Shown here: positions 26,800 through 35,753 of the stretch, one piece after another
Position numbering within the stretch: position 1 is the stretch's first letter
Layout: each line of letters begins with the position of its first letter
NCBI RefSeq assembly: GCF_002906655.1
Contig: NZ_CP025795.1
Location: 558,001-622,000 of the forward strand
Source: Vibrio hyugaensis
GTDB lineage: Bacteria; Pseudomonadota; Gammaproteobacteria; Enterobacterales; Vibrionaceae
DNA length: 64,000 bases
Reading direction: 5' to 3'
Made by a program: the position numbers and the translations under genes
Notes under the pieces: model-generated
What the model was told of the DNA's origin: nothing
Database searches by the model: none
What the model saw: the letters and a program-made list of their open reading frames with translations, nothing else

Positions 26800-29700
26800 A
26801 TGTCAGATATGACTCAAAAAGCGGTGAGTGATGCTGGTGCATACGATGTTTTAAAGACGCGTTTGTTGCAGCAAGGCAGCCAGCTAAAGTCTCTCTCCCA
26901 ATCCTTCAATCAGCAACGTCAAGAAACGTTTGGCGGTCAAGATTTTAACTTGATCGGCAAGGTCAATGTTCAAACCGATGCCAAGTGTATTCCGATCGAC
27001 ATGGCTCAGGTAAACCAGCATTTACTGTTCGGTTATCATGTCCAAGTCGGGATGAAAGCGACGCCTTCATTGGATGATGTCTTCGGGCTTTATCTCCTCC
27101 ATGAAAATGAAGGTACATTTCGTGTAGAACGTCTCCCACTTGAATCCAGTTTTTTATCGGATTCTCGTTTTACCCATGAATTGTCGGAACTGTTTACTTA
27201 CTACCGAGACGCGAGGCTTTCTCAAATCTCTCGTCAAGAAAGCACGCTTTACCTCGCCTTCCAAATCGGAATGCGCCCGGAAGACAGGAAAGTATTTCGT
27301 TTTCAGATCAACGCCCACTCTATCGAGTACATTGATTCTTTGGGGCAAAATGCGCTAACCAGTGTTCCTCAACATGATTTTGATTGGATCCCAACAACGC
27401 GAGATGATCATGTGCTTGGCGATCACCCGCATGTATCTCTTCAAGATAAGCTGTTTGTTGAATGTGTGGGTGGGGACTTAACCATCAAGGTGGAAGACAA
27501 CACCAAAGATGGCAAAGGTATCTACAGAGAGGAAGTTGAAGATCCTCATCAAAGCGTTGCTGATGCACAGATCGACTACGCGTTTGTCGGAGACTTAATC
27601 GCGCTACGAGTAAAGCCAAACCGAGAAAAACACGCTCGATACTTCCTCTACAATTCAGTGAATCAGTCCGTCGTAAGGGCTGATGCATTAAGGGCAAGTG
27701 CAAAAACGTTACCTGAAGATCATGGTGTGCTTTACGCTAATGGTTATGTTTTATCAAATGGCGAAGACAAACAGTTCGCCTTTGAAGCTGACCAGCTCAA
27801 GTTTTTCCAACAGATCACGTCACCGAATGGTGAAGACATTCTTTATATCTTTTTCAACGCCGTTGAAGGTTATTACATCGCCTACACCTACAACTTGATT
27901 GAAAAGAAATTTGAAGCGCCAATGGAAAGCCACGGTTACAGCTTATACCCAGATGGCCGCTGGTTAGTGTTTCAACTGTCAGAAAATGAAGAAGCGTCTA
28001 CCATCCACCCAATGAGAATTTGGGATACGCCATTTTCTACACCAGAGCACTATGCGAAGGTCAATGCGCAAACTCAAGGCAGTAGTCCGCTTTTCAATCT
28101 TGGTAATACTGAGCTAGTGCGAGCACTGTCTTCTGTACTCTCGATTTGCCAATTAGCACAGAGTGAAGAGGTGACTCAAGCGGCCTATGAGGTACTGATA
28201 AAGCAGTGTCGTTCAACGCTCGATCACTACACCTGGCTCAATCATGATTACGCTTGTGGAATAGGCAGTGCGATCAATGAACTCATGGGGACTACCGATA
28301 AGATCATCGATGAGTTTGCCAAAGTTCAACAGCTACAAAAACATGCAGCAAGCAGTCTTGATGAGCAAAAATCTGCGGTTTCCGAGCTTATCGGGAAAAT
28401 CAAACTGGCACCCAAAGAGCAAGCGAACACGCTACTGAGTTTACTTAGTGAGGTAAAAGGGCAAGTTGGCGTGACTATGTCGCTCCGTCAGCAGCATTAT
28501 ATTGATGAGGTTCAAGTCGACCGTTTGCTTGAAGAATTACAGGCACAGCGTGAGTCACTTAACCTACACTTGCTCACTCTTCTTCAGGACGAAAAAGCGT
28601 ACGTCCCGTTCAAGAAGCAAATTCAGAAAATCGAGTTACAACTCGAAGAAGTGAGCAAAACGGCGGAGATTCAGAAACTCAGCGAAGAAGTGGAAACACT
28701 TCGTCATGAGCTTCAAATAGTGACGGAAGAAGTTACAGACATCGAAACCGAAGACCCGACACAAGCGACTCGAATTTTAGACCTTACGACAGAAGTAACG
28801 TCTTTACTTAATACTGTTTCAGCGAAGCTAAGAGCAAAATCTCAAGGCTTACAAAGTGAAGAAGCTCAAGCGGAATTTAGTGCTCAATTTAAGCTGCTCA
28901 GCCAATCGGTGAGCAGTGCAATGGAGCAAGCATTAACGCCAGATGATTGTGATACTCAACTTGCTAAGCTTGTTGGGCAACTTGATAAGTTAGAGTCGCG
29001 TTTTGCAGATTTCGACCAGTTTTTGACCGAAATATATTCAAAGCGTGATGAGATCCAATCGACACTGGATAACCACAAGCAACAGCTCATAGCGGGTCAA
29101 CAACGTCGAGTTCAAAACTTGCTCCAAGCGGCGAATGTCACTATGAGCAGTGTAGAAAAGCGCGTTGAACGATTTGATGATGTCGCAGGGCTAAATAGTT
29201 ACTTTGCTACTGATGCAATGGTACTTAAGCTACAACAGTTGTCTCAGACTATTCGTGACCTTGGCGATAGTGTGAAAGCTGATAGTGTTGACGCAAAATT
29301 GAAATCGCTTCAAGACCAATCTTTGCGAGCGTTACGAGATAACCAAGACATCTTCGAGAAAGGTGGAACCGTTCTGCGTTTGGGCAAGCATCGGTTCAGT
29401 GTGAACCAGCAACCACTTGACCTTAGTTTGGTCGATCAAAGTGGTGAATTGGCGTTACACATTTCCGGAACGGATTTTTACCAAGCGGTAGAAGACCAAG
29501 CATTCCTCGACTTGCAAACCGTTTCTCGTTTAGACGTAGCCTCAGAAAGTGAAGATGTCTATCGAGCGGAATATCTGGCGTATTTGATATTGCATCAAGC
29601 TTCTATCAATCAAGATGGGCAGAGCCTAGAAACGCTTTATGAAGCTTTGAAAGAAGATAAGTTGAATGAACTCGTCCAACGCTTTGCGGCACCACGTTAT

Positions 29701-31662
29701 CGAGAAGGGTACGTCAAAGGTATCCACGACCACGATGCAGTCAACATTTTACTTAAAGTGCTGCCTGTTTATCAGCAAGCGGGTTTACTACGTTACAGCC
29801 AAACTGCTCGCTCAAAAGCCATCTTGTGGTTATTGGAGCAAGATGCTGAACGAATAGAGCATTATCAACAACAGGCACAAAACGCTAAGTTATTACGAGA
29901 GCATTTAAATGCATCGCAAGCGTATCAAGAGCTGCAAAAACAACTGGTTGATTCCCTAAATGATGATCAACATGAAGCCGCTGACTACCTTGCGCAGCTA
30001 TTGAGTGAGCAAGATTGGCAAATCGAAGTGAGTCAGGATTCTCTTTCTCTCTGTGAAGATTATTTGCAATTCAGACGCAGTTTGGGCTGGCAACCTCAAC
30101 CGCTCAGCTTTACTGAATCATTTAACGATCACCACCAGTGGCTCAGTGCGTACACTACTAAAAAGCAATACGGTCAGGCATTCGCGTGTGAGGCTGCAAC
30201 GGTTGCTGTCGTGAATACCATGTCTGAGCAAAGGTTAGGTAGTGTCGACTTTTCATTGGTGTGTCATGTCGAGGGGTTATTGGGAGAACACGCTCGAATA
30301 AATAAGGGCAGTGTAGAGCTCGTGTTGGATGACTTTATTCAAAGAAACGAGCATCATCGAAGCTCGGTGGTTCCGAACTTCGAAGCCTATCTATCGCAGC
30401 GTACCCAGTTGCTGAGCTCTGCCAAAGAAGACTTTCGTCTTGGTGAATTCAAACCTCGCCCATTGACGTCATTTGTTCGCAACAAGTTGATCAGTGAGAG
30501 TTACTTACCTCTTATTGGTGACAACTTTGCTAAGCAAATGGGCACGTTAGGCGACAAAAAGCGTACTGATTTGATGGGTATGCTACTTCTTATCTCTCCG
30601 CCTGGTTACGGTAAAACGACGTTAATTGAGTATGTTGCGCACAAATTAGGCTTGGTGTTCATGAAGATCAATGGCCCTTCCATCGGTCATCAAGCGACAT
30701 CCCTCGATCCAGCCGATGCTCCCGATCAAAATGCGGCGCGTGAAATTGAAAAAATTAACCTCGCGTTCGAGATGGGCAACAACGTGTTGCTGTACTTGGA
30801 TGATATTCAACATACCCATCCTGAGTTTTTACAGAAATTCATCTCACTCTGTGATGGCACGCGTCGAATAGAGGGAACATGGAAAGGGAAAACGAAAACC
30901 TACGACATGCGTGGCAAAAAGTTTGCCGTCGTGATGGCGGGTAACCCGTACACCGAGAGTGGTGAAGCGTTCCGAATCCCGGATATGTTGGCTAACCGTG
31001 CGGACATCTACAACCTCGGTGATATGCTGTCTGACCAAAAAGCGATCTTCGATTTAAGCTTCATCGAAAACTCGCTCACATCCAACAATGTTCTTGCGCC
31101 TTTAGCGACACGAGATCTGAATGATTTGTACCGCTTTGTCAGAATGGCTGAGGGGGAAAACATCGCGCTGAGTGAGATGAGCCATTCTTACTCTGCTATT
31201 GAATCTGGCGAGATCGTGACGACCCTACAAAAACTGATCATGGCGCAGCAAATTGTCTTGAAGGTGAACCAGCAGTACATCAAGTCAGCCGCAACAGCGG
31301 ACCAGTATCGCGTTGAACCGCCGTTTAAGCTGCAAGGCTCGTATCGAAACATGAATAAACTGGCGGAGAAAATATCGTCAGTGATGACCGACCAAGAGAT
31401 GAACACGCTGCTTCAAGATCACTATCAGGGTGAAGCGCAAACGCTGGCTGCGGGCACTGAAGAGAACCTACTCAAACTTGCAGAGTTACGCGGTGACATG
31501 ACGGATGAACAGCAAGCTCGTTGGTCTGAAATCAAAGAAGGGTATCAGCGTCAGCAAATGATGGGTGATTCCGAAGACCGAGCAGGACAGGTGGTGCAGC
31601 AACTTGCGATGCTGAATCAACATGTTGCTCGATTTGGTCGTCATGATCAGGAGGGAAGCTAA
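26800..31662 (+). CDS. DUF3686-type giant AAA+ ATPase ('DNA repair ATPase' family)
   Basis: 1620 residues. The N-terminal third (about 20-480) fits DUF3686, found on very large proteins annotated as DNA-repair ATPases. Residues ~515-850 are predicted coiled coil ('KIELQLEEVSKTAEIQKLSE'). The AAA+ module is at about 1255-1500: Walker A 'LLISPPGYGKTTLIEY' (near 1265), Walker B 'NVLLYLDDIQHTHPEF' (near 1330), a sensor-like 'FAVVMAGNPYTESGE' and 'PDMLANRADIYNL', which resembles MoxR-type ATPases. The 'DNA repair' name is inherited and untested. Next to flotillin and TelA, a membrane-remodelling or complex-assembly role is equally plausible. Confidence 0.82.
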   Translation: MSDMTQKAVSDAGAYDVLKTRLLQQGSQLKSLSQSFNQQRQETFGGQDFNLIGKVNVQTDAKCIPIDMAQVNQHLLFGYHVQVGMKATPSLDDVFGLYLLHENEGTFRVERLPLESSFLSDSRFTHELSELFTYYRDARLSQISRQESTLYLAFQIGMRPEDRKVFRFQINAHSIEYIDSLGQNALTSVPQHDFDWIPTTRDDHVLGDHPHVSLQDKLFVECVGGDLTIKVEDNTKDGKGIYREEVEDPHQSVADAQIDYAFVGDLIALRVKPNREKHARYFLYNSVNQSVVRADALRASAKTLPEDHGVLYANGYVLSNGEDKQFAFEADQLKFFQQITSPNGEDILYIFFNAVEGYYIAYTYNLIEKKFEAPMESHGYSLYPDGRWLVFQLSENEEASTIHPMRIWDTPFSTPEHYAKVNAQTQGSSPLFNLGNTELVRALSSVLSICQLAQSEEVTQAAYEVLIKQCRSTLDHYTWLNHDYACGIGSAINELMGTTDKIIDEFAKVQQLQKHAASSLDEQKSAVSELIGKIKLAPKEQANTLLSLLSEVKGQVGVTMSLRQQHYIDEVQVDRLLEELQAQRESLNLHLLTLLQDEKAYVPFKKQIQKIELQLEEVSKTAEIQKLSEEVETLRHELQIVTEEVTDIETEDPTQATRILDLTTEVTSLLNTVSAKLRAKSQGLQSEEAQAEFSAQFKLLSQSVSSAMEQALTPDDCDTQLAKLVGQLDKLESRFADFDQFLTEIYSKRDEIQSTLDNHKQQLIAGQQRRVQNLLQAANVTMSSVEKRVERFDDVAGLNSYFATDAMVLKLQQLSQTIRDLGDSVKADSVDAKLKSLQDQSLRALRDNQDIFEKGGTVLRLGKHRFSVNQQPLDLSLVDQSGELALHISGTDFYQAVEDQAFLDLQTVSRLDVASESEDVYRAEYLAYLILHQASINQDGQSLETLYEALKEDKLNELVQRFAAPRYREGYVKGIHDHDAVNILLKVLPVYQQAGLLRYSQTARSKAILWLLEQDAERIEHYQQQAQNAKLLREHLNASQAYQELQKQLVDSLNDDQHEAADYLAQLLSEQDWQIEVSQDSLSLCEDYLQFRRSLGWQPQPLSFTESFNDHHQWLSAYTTKKQYGQAFACEAATVAVVNTMSEQRLGSVDFSLVCHVEGLLGEHARINKGSVELVLDDFIQRNEHHRSSVVPNFEAYLSQRTQLLSSAKEDFRLGEFKPRPLTSFVRNKLISESYLPLIGDNFAKQMGTLGDKKRTDLMGMLLLISPPGYGKTTLIEYVAHKLGLVFMKINGPSIGHQATSLDPADAPDQNAAREIEKINLAFEMGNNVLLYLDDIQHTHPEFLQKFISLCDGTRRIEGTWKGKTKTYDMRGKKFAVVMAGNPYTESGEAFRIPDMLANRADIYNLGDMLSDQKAIFDLSFIENSLTSNNVLAPLATRDLNDLYRFVRMAEGENIALSEMSHSYSAIESGEIVTTLQKLIMAQQIVLKVNQQYIKSAATADQYRVEPPFKLQGSYRNMNKLAEKISSVMTDQEMNTLLQDHYQGEAQTLAAGTEENLLKLAELRGDMTDEQQARWSEIKEGYQRQQMMGDSEDRAGQVVQQLAMLNQHVARFGRHDQEGS

Positions 31663-32367
31663 ATGAATCGACAGAAATGGTCAGCGTGGTTAGAGGCCTC
31701 GATACAAGATTACCGCCTAGATGATAGTGAGCGAAGAGAACTTCAATCGGAGCTGCAGGATTCGGTATTAAGTCATGAAGACCGCTCATACCTGCGGAAT
31801 TTGAGCTTTAAGCTTGTACAACAAGAAATACAAAACCAGGGCGATGCTGCTGCTCTGGTTCGCTGGTTAGAGCGAGTGGTCAAAGTCTTAGATAATGTAA
31901 TGAGTGCGAACTTAGCAGATACCGCGTCAAGTTGGTTTTCACCGGGTAGAGCGTGCGCGTCCGGCATCATTGAACAGCTGAAACTGGCTCGTCATTCAGT
32001 GGATATCTGCGTTTTCACTATTGCAGATAATGACCTAACCGATCAGATCCTTTCGGCGCATAAAAGAGGTGTGGCGGTCCGAATCGTGACCGACAACGAC
32101 AAAATGTACGATAAAGGTAGTGATGTTGAATATCTTGCAGCACAAGGTGTCGCGGTTAAAATTGATACCACTCGATACCATATGCACCATAAGTTCGCGA
32201 TATTCGATCAACAACGGTTGATCAATGGCAGCTTTAACTGGACGCGCAGTGCTTCTAAATACAATCAGGAAGATATCACGCTTACCGACGATCGCAGGTT
32301 TGTTTCTGCGTTCTCAAGACAATTTGAAACGTTATGGCAAAAGTTCCCTTGCCATAAGCCGTCATAA
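31663..32367 (+). CDS. Single-HKD phospholipase D-like protein
   Basis: 234 residues. A PLDc_2-type domain covers about residues 85-230 with one HKD motif, 'HHKFAIFDQQRLINGSFNWT' (residues ~171-190), so an active enzyme would need a homodimer, as in Nuc or mitochondrial PLD. The N-terminal ~80 residues are charged and helical and I recognise no domain there. Such enzymes cut phosphodiester bonds in lipids or nucleic acids; the substrate cannot be told. The gene starts directly after the ATPase stop (TAA then ATG), with GGAGG upstream inside the preceding gene, so translation is coupled. Confidence 0.85.
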   Translation: MNRQKWSAWLEASIQDYRLDDSERRELQSELQDSVLSHEDRSYLRNLSFKLVQQEIQNQGDAAALVRWLERVVKVLDNVMSANLADTASSWFSPGRACASGIIEQLKLARHSVDICVFTIADNDLTDQILSAHKRGVAVRIVTDNDKMYDKGSDVEYLAAQGVAVKIDTTRYHMHHKFAIFDQQRLINGSFNWTRSASKYNQEDITLTDDRRFVSAFSRQFETLWQKFPCHKPS

Positions 32368-32382
32368 ATATAGGGAGATCCC

Positions 32383-33441
32383 ATGACCGAATTGATGAAT
32401 TCTGAACATCAGGTACTTGAGGTGGACGCTACTCCTCAAATCGTCGCGCTAGCAGAGCAATTTGATGCGTTTGACAGTGTGGCGACGATCACTTTTGGTA
32501 AAGAAGCACTAGAAAAAATCACCGCTTTCTCTGACGAAGTATTAGAGCAAGTTCGTGTTCGAGATAGTGGTGAAGCTGGCGATATCCTGCATGCCATGGT
32601 GTCGTCCATGGACAGCGCTGAATTCTCTAATTTAGGCAAAACCAGCTTGTTATCGAGACTTCCTCTAGTCGGTGAGCTTTTTGATTCATTCAAAAAATTC
32701 TCGGCTAGTTTTGATTCAGTGAAGAGCCAACTGGAACAGCTTTCAGGGCGTTTAGAAGCGCAAGAAATGAAGTTGGCTCATGATATTACCCAACTCGATA
32801 CGCTCTATGACCACAACTTAGATCTACTTGGCGGATTAGAACAGTACATTGCCGCTGGTAAGTATAAGTTAAATCAGCTTACTCAGAATGTGTTACCAAG
32901 CTTACTGGCACAATCTGAGCAAAGTGGTGACGCGTTGGATGCCCAGAAATATCGTGATGCGACCCAAGCCGTTGCGCGTTTAGAGAAGCGCGTGCATAAC
33001 CTTGAGCTTACTCGCCTTGCTGCCATCCAAACCGCGCCCCAGATTCGATTGTCTCAAGAAGGCAATAAAATGCTGATGGAAGACATTCAAGATATCGTTC
33101 ACAACACCTTCCCGTTGTGGAAGCGCCAATTCTTGATTGCGATTTCCAATTACGAAAAAGAGAAAGCGTTGAAGGTAACGCGCGCGGTGAAGGATTACAC
33201 CAATAAGCAATATGTACAAAACGCGGAGAAACTGAAGGCGTTAGAAGAACAAATTGCAGAAAACTACCAGCGTGGCATTCTCGACCTCGATTCTCTAGAG
33301 ACCGTGAATCAACTGACGATAGAAACGCTGAACAATACGCTATCGCGAGTGAAGGAAGGCAGAGCGCAACGTGAGCAGGCTCAGCAAGTGATTGAGCGAG
33401 CAGAGGCGGAACTTAAACAAGCGCTTCAGCAAACCTTGTAA
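32383..33441 (+). CDS. TelA-family protein (toxic anion resistance family)
   Basis: 352 residues, full family length. TelA signatures: 'SLLSRLPLVGELFDSFKKF' (about 86-104), 'DTLYDHNLDLLGGLEQYIAA', 'ARLEKRVHNLELTRLAAIQT' followed by 'APQIRLSQEGNKML', 'NTFPLWKRQFLIAISNYEKE' and the C-terminal coiled coil. TelA proteins are linked to tellurite, envelope and general stress resistance, often in Ter-type gene sets; the mechanism is unknown. AGGGAG precedes the ATG. Last gene of the operon, 15 bases after the PLD gene. Confidence 0.9.
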   Translation: MTELMNSEHQVLEVDATPQIVALAEQFDAFDSVATITFGKEALEKITAFSDEVLEQVRVRDSGEAGDILHAMVSSMDSAEFSNLGKTSLLSRLPLVGELFDSFKKFSASFDSVKSQLEQLSGRLEAQEMKLAHDITQLDTLYDHNLDLLGGLEQYIAAGKYKLNQLTQNVLPSLLAQSEQSGDALDAQKYRDATQAVARLEKRVHNLELTRLAAIQTAPQIRLSQEGNKMLMEDIQDIVHNTFPLWKRQFLIAISNYEKEKALKVTRAVKDYTNKQYVQNAEKLKALEEQIAENYQRGILDLDSLETVNQLTIETLNNTLSRVKEGRAQREQAQQVIERAEAELKQALQQTL

Positions 33442-33455
33442 GGTGAATCATCAAG

Positions 33456-33523
33456 AAATCACTCCCTTACTCGTTTTTTATATACTTTTAACTAGTAATA
33501 GAAAATAGGGAGTGATTTTTTTG
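33456..33523 (+). terminator. Candidate terminator of the flotillin-TelA operon
   Basis: AAATCACTCCCT pairs with AGGGAGTGATTT (12-bp perfect stem) and is followed by TTTTGG, but the loop is long (39 bases, AT-rich). It lies 15 bases after the telA stop. Confidence 0.6.
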
Positions 33524-33582
33524 GTAAAAGAGACAGCGTGGTTTTATGCCGAGTTTACAGAACCACATCAGCGGTGATGCGC

Positions 33583-33780
33583 TTACATGTGACCAGAACC
33601 ATGGAACATGCCACCGAACATTCCGCCAAATATCATCCCTAAAATGCTGAAGATGATCCCTAGAATGATCATTGCAGGGATTGAAGCGATAGCGAACTTG
33701 ACCATAAAGATCACCATCGACATAAATGGCATCTTAATATCAACAACAGTCACTTCTTGTTTTGTAGTTTCATCAGACAC
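33583..33780 (-). CDS. Small membrane protein, glycine/methionine-rich C-terminus
   Basis: 65 residues from a GTG start at 33780, chosen because GGAG lies 7 bases upstream at good spacing and the longer ATG version adds residues of unlikely composition. A 16-residue soluble head ('SDETTKQEVTVVDIKMP') leads into one or two membrane segments, then 'GMIFGGMFGGMFHGSGHM', which is glycine zipper-like with terminal His. No family recognised. It converges on telA, so it is not part of that operon. Confidence 0.6.
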   Translation of the reverse strand: MSDETTKQEVTVVDIKMPFMSMVIFMVKFAIASIPAMIILGIIFSILGMIFGGMFGGMFHGSGHM

Positions 33781-33943
33781 GAGCGTTCTCCTAAATTTGC
33801 ATTCTGAATATGCAGCCAGTTTATTACACTCCAACTTAAGAAAACGTTGAGCTGCGTTGCGCTTTTCCCTTTATGGGATAGCAACTGATTAATCTGAGAA
33901 ATACGGCACGCTATGAATCGCTATCGGAAGCGGGTAAAGCCTT

Positions 33944-35035
33944 TCAACCAAGCGCCGGATAATCCGTATAGCCGTGTTCATTGCCACCAAATAATGTAGA
34001 GCCGTCCAGTTCAGCCAGAGGTTGGTGGTGCTTTAAGCGCGCCACCAAATCTGGGTTAGAAACAAACGGGCGTCCAAACGCCACTAAATCCGCATAACCC
34101 TTCTCAAGTACCTCGTCAGCACGATCTTGGGTATAACTGCCAGCGACGATAATCGTGTTAGTGAAGTATTCGCGCAGTTCGATGCGGAAACTTTCTGGAA
34201 TCACTGGTGCGTCGTCCCAATCGGCTTCAGACAGGTGCAAGTACGCAATATCACGAGCTTGAAGTTGTTTCGATGCATCGAGGATGGTTGGCACAATGTC
34301 TGGGCAGTTCATGTCCTTGAAAGTGATGAAAGGTGCGAGTCGTACTCCCACTTTGTTGGCACCAATGGCTTCGCTCACCGCATCGACCACTTCTAATAAA
34401 AAGCGAAGTCGGTTTTCGCGAGTACCGCCGTAGTTGTCGGTTCTGTGATTTGAATTGGTACGTAGGAACTGGTCAATCAGGTAACCATTACCGCCGTGGA
34501 TTTCAACGCCATCGAAGCCTGCTTCAATCGCACGTTTTGCTGCATGGGCGAAATCACTCACTACACGGTCAATATCCGATTGAGTCATGGCTCGAGGCTT
34601 TACACAATCGACCATGTTGCCATTGCCTTGTTCGTCGGCAATCCACACTTGGGTTTCTACAGGTTTTAGTGCTGATGGGGCAATAGGCTGTTCGCCTTTT
34701 TGGAATGTCGGGTGTGATACACGGCCAACATGCCATAACTGACAAAACATAGCTGCGCCTTGCTCTTTTGCTGCTTGAGTGACGGTTTTCCAGCCTGCCA
34801 CTTGCTCATCAGTGTAGACGCCTGGTGTGAATGAGTAACCCTGCGAATCGTCTGAAATCTGGGTGGCTTCAGAGATAATTAAGCCCGCGGTTGCGCGCTG
34901 CTTGTAGTAAGTCGCCATTATTTGGTTTGGAATGTTGCCCGGTTGGCTGGTGCGCGCTCGGGTCATTGGAGCCATGACTACGCGGTTTTGTAGATTCAGT
35001 TGTTTCAACTGTGTTGGTTCAAATAGTTTGCTCAT
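33944..35035 (-). CDS. Old Yellow Enzyme-family flavin oxidoreductase (NemA-like)
   Basis: 363 residues, an FMN-dependent ene-reductase that reduces activated alkenes, nitro compounds or N-ethylmaleimide-like electrophiles with NAD(P)H. Motifs: 'NRVVMAPMTRARTSQPGNIP' at the N-terminus, 'ATYYKQRATAGLIISEATQI', 'CQLWHVGRVSH' and 'GFDGVEIHGGNGYLIDQFL', and 'LVAFGRPFVSNPDLVARL' near the end. The substrate-binding 'His/Asn' region is the 'HGGNGYL' stretch. It is the last gene of a four-gene set (SDR, MFS, glutaredoxin, this) and starts 10 bases after the glutaredoxin gene. Confidence 0.9.
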   Translation of the reverse strand: MSKLFEPTQLKQLNLQNRVVMAPMTRARTSQPGNIPNQIMATYYKQRATAGLIISEATQISDDSQGYSFTPGVYTDEQVAGWKTVTQAAKEQGAAMFCQLWHVGRVSHPTFQKGEQPIAPSALKPVETQVWIADEQGNGNMVDCVKPRAMTQSDIDRVVSDFAHAAKRAIEAGFDGVEIHGGNGYLIDQFLRTNSNHRTDNYGGTRENRLRFLLEVVDAVSEAIGANKVGVRLAPFITFKDMNCPDIVPTILDASKQLQARDIAYLHLSEADWDDAPVIPESFRIELREYFTNTIIVAGSYTQDRADEVLEKGYADLVAFGRPFVSNPDLVARLKHHQPLAELDGSTLFGGNEHGYTDYPALG

Positions 35036-35045
35036 GATTGGTTCC

Positions 35046-35675
35046 TTACTTAAGTAGTGGTACTTGGGTTTTGTTGCTTACAGATTCCATCCAATCTTTC
35101 ACGGCGTTGTCCCATTGGATTTCTGCGGCACTGAAGAACCCGCGCAAAATAGAAAATAAGATCGCTTCGTCTATCAAAGTCACATGCTGGTAGGAATCGA
35201 GATTCAACACACTTTTCGCACGTTCGATGAGCGCTTCTACCTCTTTGGCAATGTTTGGTGTGTCTTGCAAAAGTGCGTCAAAATTGAGTGCGTCAGTTTC
35301 CTTTTTCGCGCGCCAAGCGAGCTGTGCAGACTGAGTGGCAAACTCTGGCAAATCCATGTTTGACCAACGCGGGTAACCCACTTTTTGTAGTGGAAGGAAC
35401 GCGATTTTTTGCCAATCCAGCGCTTGTTGAGATGGCTGGCTTGTTTCACTTGATGTTGCCAGCTCAAGGAAGTAAGCGATGATATCTAGGCTTTCTGCCA
35501 TCGCTTCACTGTTGTCTTTGATAAGAAGTGGTACTTGTTTGGTTCCAATCAGGTCTGTTGTGGTTTTGTCATCGTCATAAGCAATATTGATGACGTCGAG
35601 TTGGATATTCAGCATGCCAGCAATGTAGCGGACGCGAGCACTGAATGGGCAATGTTCGTAAATGTAGAGTTTCAT
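35046..35675 (-). CDS. Glutaredoxin-2 (GrxB)-like protein with monothiol site
   Basis: 209 residues, GST-like two-domain layout: an N-terminal thioredoxin fold ('MKLYIYEHCPFSARVRYIAG', 'KQVPLLIKDNSEAMAESLDI') and an all-helical C-terminal domain. E. coli Grx2 has CPYC; here the site reads CPFS, so only the first Cys remains. A monothiol site can still support glutathione-dependent transfer. In a cluster with an ene-reductase and a glutathione-independent SDR it may take part in electrophile or quinone detoxification; that is inference. Confidence 0.85.
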   Translation of the reverse strand: MKLYIYEHCPFSARVRYIAGMLNIQLDVINIAYDDDKTTTDLIGTKQVPLLIKDNSEAMAESLDIIAYFLELATSSETSQPSQQALDWQKIAFLPLQKVGYPRWSNMDLPEFATQSAQLAWRAKKETDALNFDALLQDTPNIAKEVEALIERAKSVLNLDSYQHVTLIDEAILFSILRGFFSAAEIQWDNAVKDWMESVSNKTQVPLLK

Positions 35676-35698
35676 AGTGTTTTCCTAGTGATTTAATT

Positions 35699-35740
35699 GG
35701 GTAGCCCCGCCTTTTCGGGAGGCGTTAAGTCAGGGCTACC
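35699..35740 (-). promoter_or_regulatory. Nested hairpin between the MFS and glutaredoxin genes
   Basis: An outer GGTAGCCC/GGGCTACC arm encloses an inner CGCC/GGCG hairpin. There is no T-tract on the minus strand, so it is probably an mRNA structure or weak terminator inside the operon. Confidence 0.5.
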
Positions 35741-35753
35741 AGTAGGGATGAAA

